A DNA stretch of 64,000 bases, taken from contig CAHIKZ030001813.1 of NCBI GenBank assembly GCA_903632075.3, forward strand, positions 3,586,001 to 3,650,000, in the 5' to 3' direction. Under the pieces are notes generated by a model that worked only from the letters and a program-made list of their open reading frames with translations, was not told where the DNA came from and ran no database searches. This document shows positions 47,085 through 59,589 of the stretch, one piece after another. How positions within the stretch are numbered: position 1 is the first letter of the stretch; each line of letters starts with the position of its first letter. This DNA comes from Acanthosepion pharaonis (lineage: Eukaryota; Mollusca; Cephalopoda; Sepiida; Sepiidae). Position numbers and translations under genes: made by a program.

Positions 47085-47580
47085 ACTCATAATACTATAC
47101 GGTGTTTACTCATTCCCCCACGAGAATGAGATGTGACACAAGTCGGATTAATGTGGGGACCGGAACGCGTACACTCGGGCAGGGACAAAAATTCCCCACA
47201 GCCCCCGCAACCGTCGGTCGCGCTGGCCTCCCTCTTGTGCAATCGAAGGACACGGCCTAGGGCAGCTGTTCCCCAGAGCTGGGCACCTCTCAGTATAATT
47301 TTCCTCAGTTGACCCTCTGTCCTTTGACAGAGAAGCCCCTGAGCGCACTCTGTCCAAAGACAGAGACGCAACTGAGAGATGATAAGTAAACGTGACCTTA
47401 CTCAAAAAGAGAAAGGTACACATTTAAATGATTTTCCAAGCGTAGCTCAGATGTGGCACAAGGCCGAAAGTAAGGGGCACCTGGTGAGGATCGAACTCGC
47501 TAATCAGTCGTAATAGTTCTCGCGAGACAAGCTTGCTAATCATTACACCACCTCGAGGTGCCCCACTCATAATGCTATAC
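47085..47580 (-). mobile_element. Family A SINE with long body and target-site duplication
   Basis: The insertion 47101-47564 is flanked by ACTCATAATACTATAC (47085-47100) and ACTCATAATGCTATAC (47565-47580). On the minus strand it starts GGGGCACCTCGAGGTGGTGT with a tRNA-like head (TAGCAAGCTTGTCTCGCGAG, B box GAGTTCGATCCTC) and then GGCCTTGTGCCACATCTGAG. The remaining 330 bases are a body not present in the dimer at 24978. Confidence 0.8.
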
Positions 47581-47640
47581 AGAAGTTTCATGTCTATCAT
47601 TCTTTGAAGTTCATTTCTTACGCTGCGAACAAGTTACTGG

Positions 47641-48115
47641 ATCTACAGCAGTGCTTCTCAAGCGGTGTGGCGCGCCTCATAGGTACGAGGGGGAGGGATA
47701 GCAGGTGAGGCGGAATGATTGAAAGACAATAAAAAATTTAGTAACAAAAATAAATATGATTTCAAAATTTAAAATATTATTAAAGATTACTTGTAATTGC
47801 ATGCTTGAGTCCTAGTATAAATAGTTCTAAATAATTATTGACCGAGTTTATAATTGTGATATTTTCGCATTATATCAAGTATTAAGAATATAGAAACTAG
47901 GGTCTGCAAATTGGAGGAGAGAGTTATTAATGATAATGTTCTGACTTCGAATCTGTGGTTATCTCCTTTTAACACACTCTCTGGACCTTTTTTTTTTTTG
48001 CCGCAGGGCTGCTTACGCTTTGTCACCGGGATCTCCCTTTGGGGATGCACGAGCAAATTTTAATTCCGAAAATGCAGCCCATAGAAAAAATAGTTTGCAA
48101 ACCAGTGATCTACAG
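47641..48115. mobile_element. Nonautonomous hAT transposon with 8 bp target-site duplication
   Basis: Element 47649-48107 (459 bp) begins CAGTGCTTCTCAAGC and ends GTTTGCAAACCAGTG, an imperfect inverted pair with the CAGNG..TCTCAA character of hAT ends. It is bracketed by ATCTACAG at 47641-47648 and 48108-48115. No transposase frame inside. Confidence 0.85.
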
Positions 48116-48309
48116 CATCTAACATCGTTTACTGAAAACTTACGCGCTGAGATTTACATTTATCAACCCAATAATCTTTTCCTATTTTGTCCACTAGTAA
48201 AAACACAATCTCAATATCTACCATTTTCATTTAGATCGCAAAATCTCGTTCATGAAAGACTACTGTCGCCAAAGTTTTATATGGCAGCTAAAAAATTCGT
48301 TTCGTTTTT

Positions 48310-48972
48310 TTAAAATGTCATCTCCCTTCAGAACGTAGGCGATTATGGCTCTCCACGGATTCCTTTTCTTTATTATTTATGAATTGTCATGACTTTCTGG
48401 GAAAGATAGTTAAGTGTTTTCCCTTGCCTTCACCATGGTTTTGAATTCCAAATAGTCCTTCTCCTAAACTGGCAGTCAGCCAAGGCTAGAGAGTCCAGTT
48501 TACTCTACTATTTAGCCAATAGTTGGAGGGAGGAAGTACAAAAGTGAACGCAACGGACAAAACCGGAATTTGAACTCGGCTCGTCCACCCCACTTTCCGT
48601 ATCGATAACCATTCATTAAATATACGTGAATAAAATAAAAATTAATTTGCAAACATCTACTTCCCACATAAAACAGAACGTAGGCGATCATGGTTCTCCA
48701 CGGATTCTTTTTCTTTATTATCTATGAATTGAGATGACTTGCTGGTAAAGATAGCTAAGTGGTTTCCTATTGAATTCAAAATAGTCCTTCTTATGCCACC
48801 CAAGGCTAGAGAGTCCAGTTTACTCAAAGGTGGGAGAAGAAAATTAGAAAGAAGAAAATTGCCGTTCTTAATTGCGAAAGTAAACGCAACAAACAAAACC
48901 GGAATTTCGGGCCGTTATCCCAACTCTCCGTGTCGATAACCGTTATACCATGTGTACATCGGTTATTTAAGT
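48310..48972 (-). mobile_element. Two family B SINE copies in direct tandem
   Basis: 48315-48620 and 48665-48965 are about 300-base copies in the same orientation, sharing CAGAACGTAGGCGAT.ATGG, CTCCACGGATTC and CTAGAGAGTCCAGTTTACTC. Each ends (minus-strand start) with a tRNA-like head near CGATAACGG/GGTTATCGA and a B-box-like AACCGGAATTTG. A third partial start (GGACGTAGGCGGCCATGG) is at 49454. Confidence 0.7.
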
Positions 48973-49499
48973 GAAAATAAATGTCATTTTTTTTTTAAAT
49001 TTTCAACATTAACCTTATTAAACAAAAAATTTACTATTTTTTGTTCCACTATCTTTTGCTTTTTTCAGTCAAATTCATAATTCTGTCCGCCTAGAAGTTT
49101 CCATCTTTCTGAGTAAAAAATTGCTTCAGTTACATTTTGCAGTCTTCTAGGAAACTGGAATTTGAAGTTTACATTAAGAGGATTCTATAAAGACTGGAAT
49201 AAATAATAGGTTTAAGGTGAAGAATACGTTGGATGAATAAAGAATTCTCCTTCAAGCAGGGACAATTTTCACCTGATCACCAAAGAAATATGTGATTTAG
49301 CGTTATCCTGGTTGAATAATTATATAGTGTTGTTATTTGATTGCTATTACTCTCAATTTTTCTCCCTGACCGTGGAGTGACAAACCGAATGTTTCCTTGT
49401 AGGGAAACGGCTAATATTACCATTTTTCTTCTCTACGTGCAGTGTCCTTTCAGGACGTAGGCGGCCATGGCTCTCCACAATTTACTGATCCTTGTAGCT

Positions 49500-52400
49500 C
49501 TTAATAAATTTTGTCTTTCTCTTATTTCACCCAAACCCTGTTCTGCTATTCATTTACTCAAACTCACTAAGTGTGTAATGCGTTGTTTCCCTCTTTCTCT
49601 TTTGTGATTATCGGATATTTCAAGCCCCAATTCCTCATTATTTGCTCTAGAAAACTCAACTGTTTCTTCTTGATGTTAAGAATAAGTTTCCTTTTTGTTT
49701 CCATTTTTTCTTAAAATCCGTCGTTGCTCACATGTTCGCTCCATGGTATCCTCGTCCTTCTTCTGTAGAACCACATTTCTGTTGCTTCAAGTCTCTTCTT
49801 CGCCTTGGAGGAGATTGTCCAGCACTCATTGCCATGTAGGAGTTCAGATATCACGTAACAGTCTAGTGTTCTTTCTTTTTCAATTCCAATGAACCATTCA
49901 AACGTGTATTTCTCAGTGTAGCGTCTAGCAGTAACAGTTTACCGGGAATTAAAAAAAAATCCATTCTCTTTGAATTTCACCAAACAAAACGAATTACTTT
50001 TGTCTTCGGTATATTCCATAATATATAATGAATATTGTTTTGGACGTCGATACGATTGTCTTCATTTTACGCGCCATACTTTTTTGTCGTTAGACTTTCT
50101 TCCTGTGTTGAAGAGAGATTTATATTTGAAAAAGAGAAATATTTAATCGGTGATTGATATTCCTTTATAAAGGTTTAATTTCCTTTAAATATTTAGTTTA
50201 TCCTTTTTATTTGATTATATCGGTTATATATGATTTCATGTCATTGTAAATTTTTGTCTATTTTCGTTAAAGAAATAGTTATATTATTAGGTCCCCTGTG
50301 AAAATGTAAAAAGTAAATGTTCAGATTGAATAGAGAAGGATGAGTTTTTGCAGTGATTGTGTCACTTGTTTGAGTGAATGAATTGTGAATCAGATTAGCC
50401 AGGAGTAGGATAGACAGTGTTGACCAACCTTTCCCCCCCCGCTCTGTACCACAAATCGATGTATCATTGGTTAAATAAATCCTTTATAGAGATTATTTCT
50501 AGATCTAAAACCCATTTCCTTGGCTTTTGAATTTTCCCTACGATTTCTCAACCATGTACGACAACTGATTGAGTGGCATAAGCAATAAAAAGCTGAATCA
50601 ACTTTAGAGACGTTTGTATCATTTCTCAAGCATTAGGCAAAACAATGCGCTGGGAACTTGTACATCACTCTAATATTTCGGCTATAAATAATCACAGTCA
50701 AGTTTCAATAAAAGTTATTTTTTATTGCTTCTATTTTTTTATAATGTAGATTTTGTTGCTCTATTTTAAGTATGTATCATCACTGATTCGCTAAAAAATA
50801 GCAGACCATTATGAAAAAATTCCCCAAACTTAAAAAATTTATCGCCAAAATCTTTATGTTATAATTAAGAGGAAAGACCAAAGAATTTTTTGATTATTAA
50901 ATTATATTTTTCATCCTTTTCAGAACGTTCGAAATTTTGGTTAAAAGAGGGGGCAAAGATTACTATTGGAAATTTTAGCGTTTTTTGGGGTTTTTTTTTT
51001 GTTTTTTTTTTGTGGTGAAGAATACATTGATTTGGAAATTCTTGCAAAAATCAAATAATTGTCGGATTTTAATGAAACTTTCAGAACTTATTAACAAATG
51101 AATTAAATTATTTTAGAAATGCTTTTTTTTAAAATCTTCGTAATTTTTTTACATCTGTTACTTCCCCCACATTTCATTTTTGAAATATCGAGAAATTAAA
51201 TTTTGACCTATTTGATGTTTATATTAGTTAAAAGCAGAAGCCCTTGGAGAATTTAAGTCATCCATTTATTTTTGTAAAACAGCATTCTAATAATTTATAA
51301 AGTTTTAAATCTTTTAAAATTCTGTCCTAATTTGTCCCGGTTACGTGATATTTCATTAAGGCAAAACTATATTTACTCATCATAAATGGAAGAGCTTATT
51401 ACAATTTAGCGACACCCAAGATTTTTAAAAGAATTTTGTTTTTTTTTGAATGTGTATAAAAGTGACGATTTTTGTAAATACGGATGTCCATACATGACAT
51501 TATCAAAAAATAAGAGCGATAATTATAGTAAATTTAAAGCCAAAGTGTCTAAAATTCAATAAAACATTAGATTACAGAGAATATATTCATAAATTTTAAA
51601 GATTACTGGGTAGTTAAAATTATATGAAAAAGGCGCTCACTTTATATTGCTCAAGTAATTTTTACACTTATATCCACCGTAGAAAATTTTTTTTAGATAA
51701 ACTTCCGTCTGTCAACTACAGCGGTAGTTGTGATAAAATTTCTGTAATATTTTAAAGTTATATTTGTTTCCAAAGCATTAAATCAGATAATATTCCTTAA
51801 ATAAATTGCCAGAAAAATATATTTTATTTTTGAAAGATTTTTTGATAAAGAGAATTACATCGTGATGTTGGATAGCTACCTAAAAATGCCGCTAAAATCA
51901 TCGATGTTTAACAATGTCAAAGGATTTCTCATTTTTAAAAATTCATTTAAAAACCCTAGACATCGCGTTTCCATGGAGATACATAATTTAAGCATTCTTC
52001 TTGTAAAAGAAGAATATTCTAAGATCAAATCACACATCTCACATAAACAGAAACTGAATAAAAACAAAAACTTTTTGAATTCAAAATGATTTATTGTATG
52101 CAATGCGCGGTTAGACAAGAATAAAGATTCAAAAATAAAACGTCATAATTAACAATTTCGTTTTCTGTTCAGCAAATAATACGTTTATTTTTGTATTAAA
52201 TAGATTTCTCTTGGAAGTCATTCATTAATATCAACACCATATTCTAACAAAATAAATTATAAATAAAACAAAGCTTCTTGAAATTCAAACGTGAGTAAGG
52301 TTATTTCAAATTCTGCTGGTAATAAGCAAAATGATTTATTCGTTTCTTAATGTTCAGCAATATTCAATGTCGCAGTAGCATTAAAAATGTGATAAATCAA

Positions 52401-53120
52401 TTAAAGAGAGCTAATACAATTTTTTTTATAAATAATTTTTCTTAACAATTTTTTTTGTAGATTAAACTAATTTAAGTTAGATATCAATTCCCTTATACAC
52501 AATAGAACATTCTATAATTCATACAATGTGTCAAAAAACACTAAATTACTGTGATTTTTATTTTATTCTAAATTTCCAATTTATTTTATTATTTAAATTT
52601 CGGTAAAATAGAAACAAAAAAAAAAAAAATGAAAAATATAGGAGAAGCATTTGTCATTGAAAGCTGTTAATGATTAGTAAAAGCAAAATCAATTTAAAAA
52701 AAATGAAATTTGTCCAAACTAGTCAGTTTCTCTTTGACAATTAGATACTTTTAACGAGTAAACTTTCTTTGATTGAAATTGCACATAAGTTCAGCATTCC
52801 CTTAAAATCCGCCTTGACACAAGAAAACAAAATGAATTAATTAAAACAATACATTCCATTAAGCAATCTAAAAGTTTACCCTTTTTTATGAATGTGTTAA
52901 AGAATTAAATAATAATTTAATTTATAGCTGTTAATAATATATATCTGAACATCAAAGAAAATATTTGTACGGGTCGATAATAGTTTGTTTGCGTGGTTAT
53001 TGCTTAATCTACAGAGATCATTTAACTTTAATAATTTCTTTTTAAAAATGGAGAGAAGACATCAATGGCATTTGAATATTTTTTCAAAGATTCAAAAAAT
53101 CTAAGGTAACTTGATGTAAA
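49500..53120. other. AT-rich stretch without recognised genes
   Basis: Contains the second copy of the repeat at 25980 (51800-52110) and homopolymer A/T runs. Short frames here do not resemble kinase, transmembrane or other exons expected downstream of the EGFR-like exons. Confidence 0.55.
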
Positions 53121-53947
53121 TGCAGCTTTGCACAAAAGTGAGACTTTTCGTGATGCTTCTGAAATGTTATGTCTTCAACTTTGTAAGAAAGTATTTCTTT
53201 TTCACTGCGCCCACATCACTACCGAATGTGGCACAAAGTCCAGGCTTAGAGAGGGTTTAACGGCAATAACGTGGAAGAATTGCCCAAGTCCTATCGGCAC
53301 TTGCCCTTTTGGAGACGCCTCAGACGCTGGGCAATAAAGCTAGCCCCCCTCTCGACAGAGAAGTACTGCCTGGTGGGGAAGCCCTCTCTTTCTCCCAGGG
53401 CTTTGGCTTAATATTTTTGATACTTCCCTGGCTTATGCCAGGGAAATTTGTAATAAAGTAAATGGGAAAATGATATATACATTTTTATATATCAGAACAA
53501 TTAAAAAAACAAAAAAAAAAAAAACATTTAAATCTAAAATTTCAGCGTCCCCTCTCCTTCATGCGCATGTATAATCACATCAACGTAGACATCACTTTTT
53601 AGTCCGATAAATTCTAAAGGACAAAACGCGTCACATAAAAAAATTCTTTCCAGTTTGCCATAAATATTCCTAAAAAAAAAAAGAAGTAAATAAAAATTTC
53701 CCAAATTTTTATATAAAATGATCTAGACATATATTGAACATTATTTTTTTAAATCCTAACCGTTGGACAAGAAGTCAGTGAATCATTTAAAAAAAAATAC
53801 ATTTAATGTACAACTGTAATTCTCTACCGGGAAAATTATAAACAAATTTCTTTCAACAACAAATCATTATTTCCCGAGAATTTGAATGATTCTTTAAAGG
53901 CGCACAATGAAGTCACGTGTTCAGTAACGCTTTCTTTGATTGATTTA

Positions 53948-54178
53948 TTATTTTGATCCCGAGTTTCGATTTACTCTTGTGTTGTATATATACTGAATCA
54001 TCGTTCTCTGAGGATTATCATTACTGTCGACGCATATCCGCCTATTTTCGTCGGCTCTCGTGTTAGGAGGACATGCATCAACACAAAGATAATGCAGCTT
54101 GTAAAACTTGCAACGTATACAATAGGAGACGCCGGGCCCCATGCACGTTTCACACAGTGGATGACATCGCCGGCAAAC
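53948..54178 (-). CDS. EGFR-type furin-like cysteine-rich exon with in-frame stop
   Basis: Acceptor TTGGCTTAG ends at 54179. In phase 0 the exon encodes VCRRCHPLCETCMGPGVSYC, then CIRCKFYKL, CVDACPPNTRADENRRICVD, i.e. the cysteine spacing of a receptor L/furin-like domain IV repeat (CxxCxxxCxxC, CxxC, CxxxCP). It then runs on for about 25 residues without cysteines to TAA at 53948. A possible donor, ACA-GTAATG at 54024, would end the coding exon right after RRICVD. Product either a short secreted EGFR ectodomain form or, if the donor is used, continues in exons not seen here. Confidence 0.7.
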   Translation of the reverse strand, partial: VCRRCHPLCETCMGPGVSYCIRCKFYKLHYLCVDACPPNTRADENRRICVDSNDNPQRTMIQYIYNTRVNRNSGSK

Positions 54179-54559
54179 CTAAGCCAAAATGAAAGAAAAC
54201 AAAAAACAAAAGCATTATGAACTGATTAAAACAAATTGTCCAAAAACTACGACTACTAATATTATTATTACTACTACTACTATTACTAATAATAATCTGC
54301 ATATATAAAACGCAATGTGTATCCTTATATATTTTTTCAGTGTAACACTGAGATACTACGCTTAATATTTTACTATTTCCTAACAGAGGTAGAATGTGAT
54401 AAAAAGGTAAGTTTAAGGTGAGCACAAAGATTGGGCAAGGATAAAAATTGCCCAATATCCGTGACCAATGTCATGAAGGCGTCAGAATAGTCTGCTCCTG
54501 TCCAGATTTCCAGGATCAGACTCTAGTTATCCCTCCCTGGTATAGGAGTTAAACTTTTA

Positions 54560-54665
54560 GACGGAAGTGGAGCAAACGTTTTCCCCATTTTAGAAGGGAA
54601 AAGGCGCCTAGTCCCGGGGATTACAACCTTGTGGCAGTACATTCCTCATTGCAGTAAGAGAGGTA
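54560..54665 (-). mobile_element. Family C SINE fragment
   Basis: Minus-strand TACTGCCACAAGGTTGTAATCC with a B-box-like GGTTGTAATCCCCGG; matches copies listed for 55.3-57.7 kb. Confidence 0.5.
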
Positions 54666-54751
54666 AGGTCGGTGTAATATCGATGCCAACGTGACAGTGG
54701 TGGCGGGGACTGAGTAAACATTTTTATCTTTGGCTCATATGCATACGTATG

Positions 54752-55100
54752 TGCATGGAGGAGGCACGGTGGAGTAATGGATAGCGGCTCGGATTGACTG
54801 AGGAAACGGAGAACCGAGTTCGAATTCCAGTCGAATGCATTACATTCACTTACGTGCTAATACCCCTGGAAAAGGTATGAATCATCATCTTCTCCCTCCA
54901 GATATGGGTAAATAGCAGGACAAACCGGGTTCTATAGCCTTAGATGGCAACCGGTATACCGAAGAAAAAAATGGCAATCTAGTGCGGGAAAAAATCTGCC
55001 TCGTCAGTCATGATCGCCTAAGTGTGTATCACGCATGGCACATAACTGATGTCCATGGCGCTCTCCACGTTAAAACGATCTTGTGTCACATCTTGTTTTA
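54752..55100 (+). mobile_element. Family B SINE, long copy
   Basis: GGAGGCACGGTGGAGTAATGG starts a tRNA-like head with TAATGGATAGCGGCTCGG as A-box region and CCGAGTTCGAATTCCAG as B box, followed by a body containing TTACATTCACTTACGTGC and ending near CTCTCCACGTTAAAACG. It is the best preserved plus-strand copy of the family. Confidence 0.8.
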
Positions 55101-55224
55101 GTGGAGAGGCCGGGTAAATATTCCTAGCTGAGAGCAACAAATACTACACTCCTATAATTATCTTATGCCTGTTCCACAGAAATAAGATGTGTTACGAGGT
55201 CGTTTTGATTTGGCGTGCCTATAT

Positions 55225-55850
55225 ATGCATATATATGTACCCAGTGTCCGCAACCGTTGTAACGGTGTCAATATCACCCAACCCTTCCTTTTTTAGTGCA
55301 ATGTGTGTGTTGCTGCCGCAGGGTTAATATCCACGGGACTAGTTTTCCCTCGTTGTTTTTTCCGAAGGCAGAAACAAAGTGGAAAACAGACACTATACTT
55401 TGATTCCTGTATTTTACGACCTACACATGGTGTCAGGATATGACAGAAGTTTGGTTTAATTCTCGTTATAAAAACGTGAACTGCTCGAAAGTAGAAATAC
55501 GATAGAAAGGTGGAGAACAGATATTACACTTTGATTCCAGTCTAAATTTGCTATTTACCTACATCCCAATTGTGGCATCATGTGACACAATGTGATGTGC
55601 CAAGGACAAAAACCCCTCGTGGCCACTGTAATGATGGCGTCCATATCCACCAAATCCTCCATCTGCAGTGCAATAAGAAATGTGCTGCGGCAGAGGTGGA
55701 ATCTCTTGACTAATTCAAAAATTAACAGGTCCTCGCGACCACTGTCATGTTCGCGTCCCTTTTTTGGTGCAGTGACGAAGGTGCTGTCGCAGGGTTTGAA
55801 TCCTAGAAACCAGGTATACCTCAAAACCAGGGCCGGTTCAAGGATCTCGT
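55225..55850 (+). mobile_element. Cluster of family C SINE copies
   Basis: Three head-like segments with AGTGCAAT..., GCTGCCGCAGGG and B-box-like GGTTNAATCC near 55295-55350, 55655-55700 and 55770-55815, each preceded by GGCACAAT/GACACAATG and a GTGTCAATATC or GCGTCCATATC word. Copies are diverged. Confidence 0.5.
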
Positions 55851-55967
55851 GGGCCCCTCCAAATCTATGATACTACATCTCACGTTACTACATCTTAATT
55901 TTTATAAGGTAGTATTCATATAAAATACAAAATTTATTGTAACCTAATAATGTACAATAATGGATCA

Positions 55968-56112
55968 CTTACATTATTTACATTATTCGGACTGTTATCC
56001 TCATCTTCCAATCACCTGAAGAAGACTGGAGCGTGCAACGGCCGAAACGTTGTGAATATGGTAGTGAAGATGAGGATAACAGTCTGAATAATGTAAATAA
56101 TGTAAGTAATCA
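55968..56112. repeat. 40 bp inverted repeat around a hammerhead-like motif
   Basis: ACTTACATTATTTACATTAT and following through CCTCATCTT (55968-56008) is complementary to 56069-56111. The loop carries CCTGAAGAAGACTGGAGCG and ACGGCCGAAACGTTG. A related segment lies on the minus strand at 58710-58800. Confidence 0.75.
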
Positions 56113-57489
56113 TAATACCTGATCTCAGAGACATAGACAAATAATGGATCACATAAATACACTTCAACAATATATGTAAATTCAAATTAGATACATATAA
56201 TAGACAATTCCATCTATATAAAAAATGCGAATATCAGTCACTGTGCCATACTTTTTCAACTTCACACCTATAGGCTGTAGCCCAGTATATCATACCATTT
56301 TGGATTCATGTCTACGCTGTGAGCAAATTGGCTTCTACTGATAAAATCAATTTAAGGGACACAACTCTCTAACTTTCAATAGCTCTTGTTCAAATGAAAA
56401 AATTACTGTTCTCAAATTACAGTTTTGAAATAAAATTGTTTGTCTTTTTAACTTTACTCTTAGAGGCCATAGCCCAACATATCATGCCATTTTGGAATCA
56501 GGCCGATTCCGTGAGTAAATTAAAAATATTCCGGGCCGGATACGGACCCGCAATCCTGAAATTTTGGATTCCCAAGTTTTCATTACTGCGATTGTTTTCG
56601 GCGATTTTTTATGTGATTTTTTGCGACAAATTTATTGTACGATGATAATTTTTATAACTTGGAAATAAATTTGGTAATAATCGAACTTAATTGCGAAATC
56701 CAGCGAAAATCACCCATGAAATAAAAATAATTGTTTGTACGGAAAGTAAAAACCTACGTACATCAAATTGTCTTTAAATTAAGTGGCGACAGAAGAATTA
56801 TCGTTGAACTTTAAAAAGTTAATCTTAAATATTAATGCAAAACTTAAATGCAGTGATCAATTTTGAGTTCTTCTGTAGTTTATTGTTGACTATCGCATAT
56901 ACTCCTCCTTATCAATTATGATGAAGGCTAAATCAAGATCCCTCTGCTGGAGATAGCAGAAATGATGCTCGATGGGGCGACTTTTAAGCTAGTCTTGAAT
57001 AAATCCACAATGTTTTGAGGCATTTTGTAACATCAAACTGAGATTTTTCTTATTAAAATTTCAATAATTTTAACACATTCAATATTATGGATAAAAAAGT
57101 GAATTTATATATATTGTTTTTTCGAGACTTAGCATGTATGAAACAAATTCACGGATTTAGCAAGAAAAAAAAAAAAACAAAACAAAAACAGGACCAACCC
57201 AGAATAACATCAAAATCTGAAAATCTTTCATCCTTTAATACCAGTAGTCAGTTGTGTTTAGTTTAATTTGTAACGTATATAAATGTATTTAGAGAAAAGA
57301 AAATATTGGTAAGATAGCAAGAGTCACAAAACGTTACGCGGGGCCCACAATCAAGTTTGCCCCACCCCCTGCTCCGGTCGTGTAGGTGTCGGGAGTAGTA
57401 CGCACCGGCCCTGCTCAAAACAATTTTTTCTGTGAAGAGCCCAAAGATAGAAACACGGCAGAAAGATGATGAAGAAATAATTCACTTGG

Positions 57490-57720
57490 TATTTACACGT
57501 CCCCCTCTCATGGTGACGGGATATGGCACAAGGCCAGTTTAAAGTGGGGAGCCCATGTGCGTGCACATGGAGAACGTCCAAAAATTGCCCAGTCCCAACA
57601 GCAACCAACATCGCGCTGGCGTCGACATTCCATTACCCCCCCCTTCTTTGGTGCAATGAGGCAGGTGCTCCCGCAGGGTTGGAATCCCCGGTACCAGACC
57701 TCCTTCATTTATTTGTTGTG
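57490..57720 (+). mobile_element. Family C SINE copy
   Basis: GGGATATGGCACAAGGCCAG, a variable body, then GGTGCAATGAGGCAGGTGCT and CCGCAGGGTTGGAATCCCCGG (B box GGTTGGAATCC). Best preserved copy of the family in the window. Confidence 0.6.
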
Positions 57721-58689
57721 TTCTGTCCGACGATAGAAACACAATTGCTCGAAGGCAAACACTCCACTTTGATCCCAGCAAGAAAGTTGAGTAAAGTAGC
57801 GCTGACCTAACCATCGGATAAAAAATTTCTGATCGAACAGCATGGTAAAATGCAGTTCAGATCTTGACGGAGAGTTCCCAAAAGTGAGTTCTCTCCTCTA
57901 CATCGACACACATTTATTTAAAAAAGCTTCCCAGATTAGTTTCCTTTCATACGTACTAAATTGGTCACTTTTACTCATCTATCTCTGAAGTCCGACTGGG
58001 TCAGCCTTTGCTTGTCGCATTACACCTTCATCTTCGGCTGTTGCTGATGCTTGAAATGTGCAATCAGGTCATCGCGAGACAGCGGAGATCCATATAACAT
58101 CACGTTTTGCCTAGTGTTCCACATGATCATTCTTGCTATTGCTGTTAGTGTGAGAAACATCATACATTTTGACCTCTCCCACGAAAAGGCTACATTGTCG
58201 CCAACGAAGAAGACACCTAGGGCAACGAAGTTTTCTAGCTCCATTCGAGTGACTAACTCACCCACAAAATCCTATTACGGGTAAAATTAAGGGCATTGAT
58301 AAAAGGCATGTTCATCCATCTCTCCGAGGTCACCATAAATTCAGGCAATTCCACTACGACGATCGTGAATTTAATATCCTTCACTAGCAGAGCTTTCAGA
58401 GACACATATCAGGCGAGTCAGTTGGTGACGAAACCTCTAACAGACCAAGACACTTGTAGAGTAGATCACAATCGGTCTCTTTTTTATGGTTTATTAGAGT
58501 ACCTTCCTGAGTTCAAAAGATATTGGACATCGCTGGTCGGTACACGTGGAAAATCTGATACTCACAGGGCAGATTGAAGGCAAGAGGGTTGGAGGAAAAC
58601 TATGCATAGCCTCTAGCGAGCTTGAGTAAATGAATGGTGGAACAAGGTTTAAAAGACAAAATTTATTAAGTATCTGTCTATATTTCTGA

Positions 58690-58830
58690 GATGAGGCATT
58701 ATGTACACTATTTACATTATTCGGACTATTGTCCTCATCTTTGTTGCCATATTTATCACAAAGTTTCGGCCGTTGTACACTCCGGCCTTCTTCAAGTGGT
58801 TGAAGTGAACCCTTTATTTCGCTCGCTAGA
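58690..58830 (-). repeat. Penelope-like terminal or hammerhead-like repeat, copy 2
   Basis: Minus strand CACTTGAAGAAGGCCGGAGT then ACAACGGCCGAAACTTTGTG. GGCC-GGCC can pair as a stem between a CUGAUGA-like and a GAAAC box. The plus-strand side has ACATTATTCGGACTATTGTCC in common with 55975. Confidence 0.5.
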
Positions 58831-58869
58831 GTAGACTGTTCTAGTTCCACGTACCATGTCTAATGGATG

Positions 58870-59005
58870 TCAGTTATCAGTTATCTCCTGTTTATTCACC
58901 TCTCCAAGCTCTCCACTGCCTTAACCAAGTATTGAACTCACAACACTTTGGGTCCTGTCACTGGATCTAACCAACGTCTTTACCCACTGTGCCATGTGTC
59001 CTTAA
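58870..59005 (-). mobile_element. tRNA-headed SINE (another family)
   Basis: Minus strand GGACACATGGCACAGTGGGT at its start, then GTTGTGAGTTCAATACTTGG as B-box region and GGCAGTGGAGAGCTTGGAGA. Similar reversed words (TGAACTCACAACC) near 3850 suggest an old relative there. Confidence 0.6.
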
Positions 59006-59589
59006 GAGCTGCAAAGGATAGTAAATCGTGAGGAGTCATGATCGCCAACATCCTGAAGGTACACGGAACACAGAAGAATAAGAATGATGGGACAGCTGCC
59101 ATTTTTTATTTTAATTTTCACAGTCAAAAATAGCGTCTTCCGCATAATGTAAGCAGATAGATAAAAACATTGTGAATATAGGAAACAATATTGCATTGTG
59201 ACTGTCAGTTTTCCAGCCTTATGCCAAAAGCGATTATAACATATGGTTACTTAAGGTTACCATATCAATGTACACATAATTTATATCTATAAATGTTCTT
59301 GAATATTCTTTGTGCCTAAATATATCAAATTTTAAATATGATTACACACACACGCATACCGATAGAAACTGGGAACATGGAAATCATCACTCTATGCCAT
59401 GGTGACTAGCAGTTTTCATACCTTAAGCCTAAAGGGATCATAAGATATGGTCCGGTGATTACTTAAGGCGTGAAACATCCGATCACCAGCTGGCTTTGTC
59501 CAATAAAATGTTGTAAGTTACACCAAATATTTTGAAATCGAAATAGCTACGCACAAATGCATAAATTCTTTTATATAGCCTTATCTTAC

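Noticed and set aside
51862..52118. Candidate kinase or transmembrane exon downstream of the EGFR-like exons
   Set aside because: Translations in all frames show no kinase motifs or a clear membrane span; the stretch is a copy of a dispersed AT-rich repeat.
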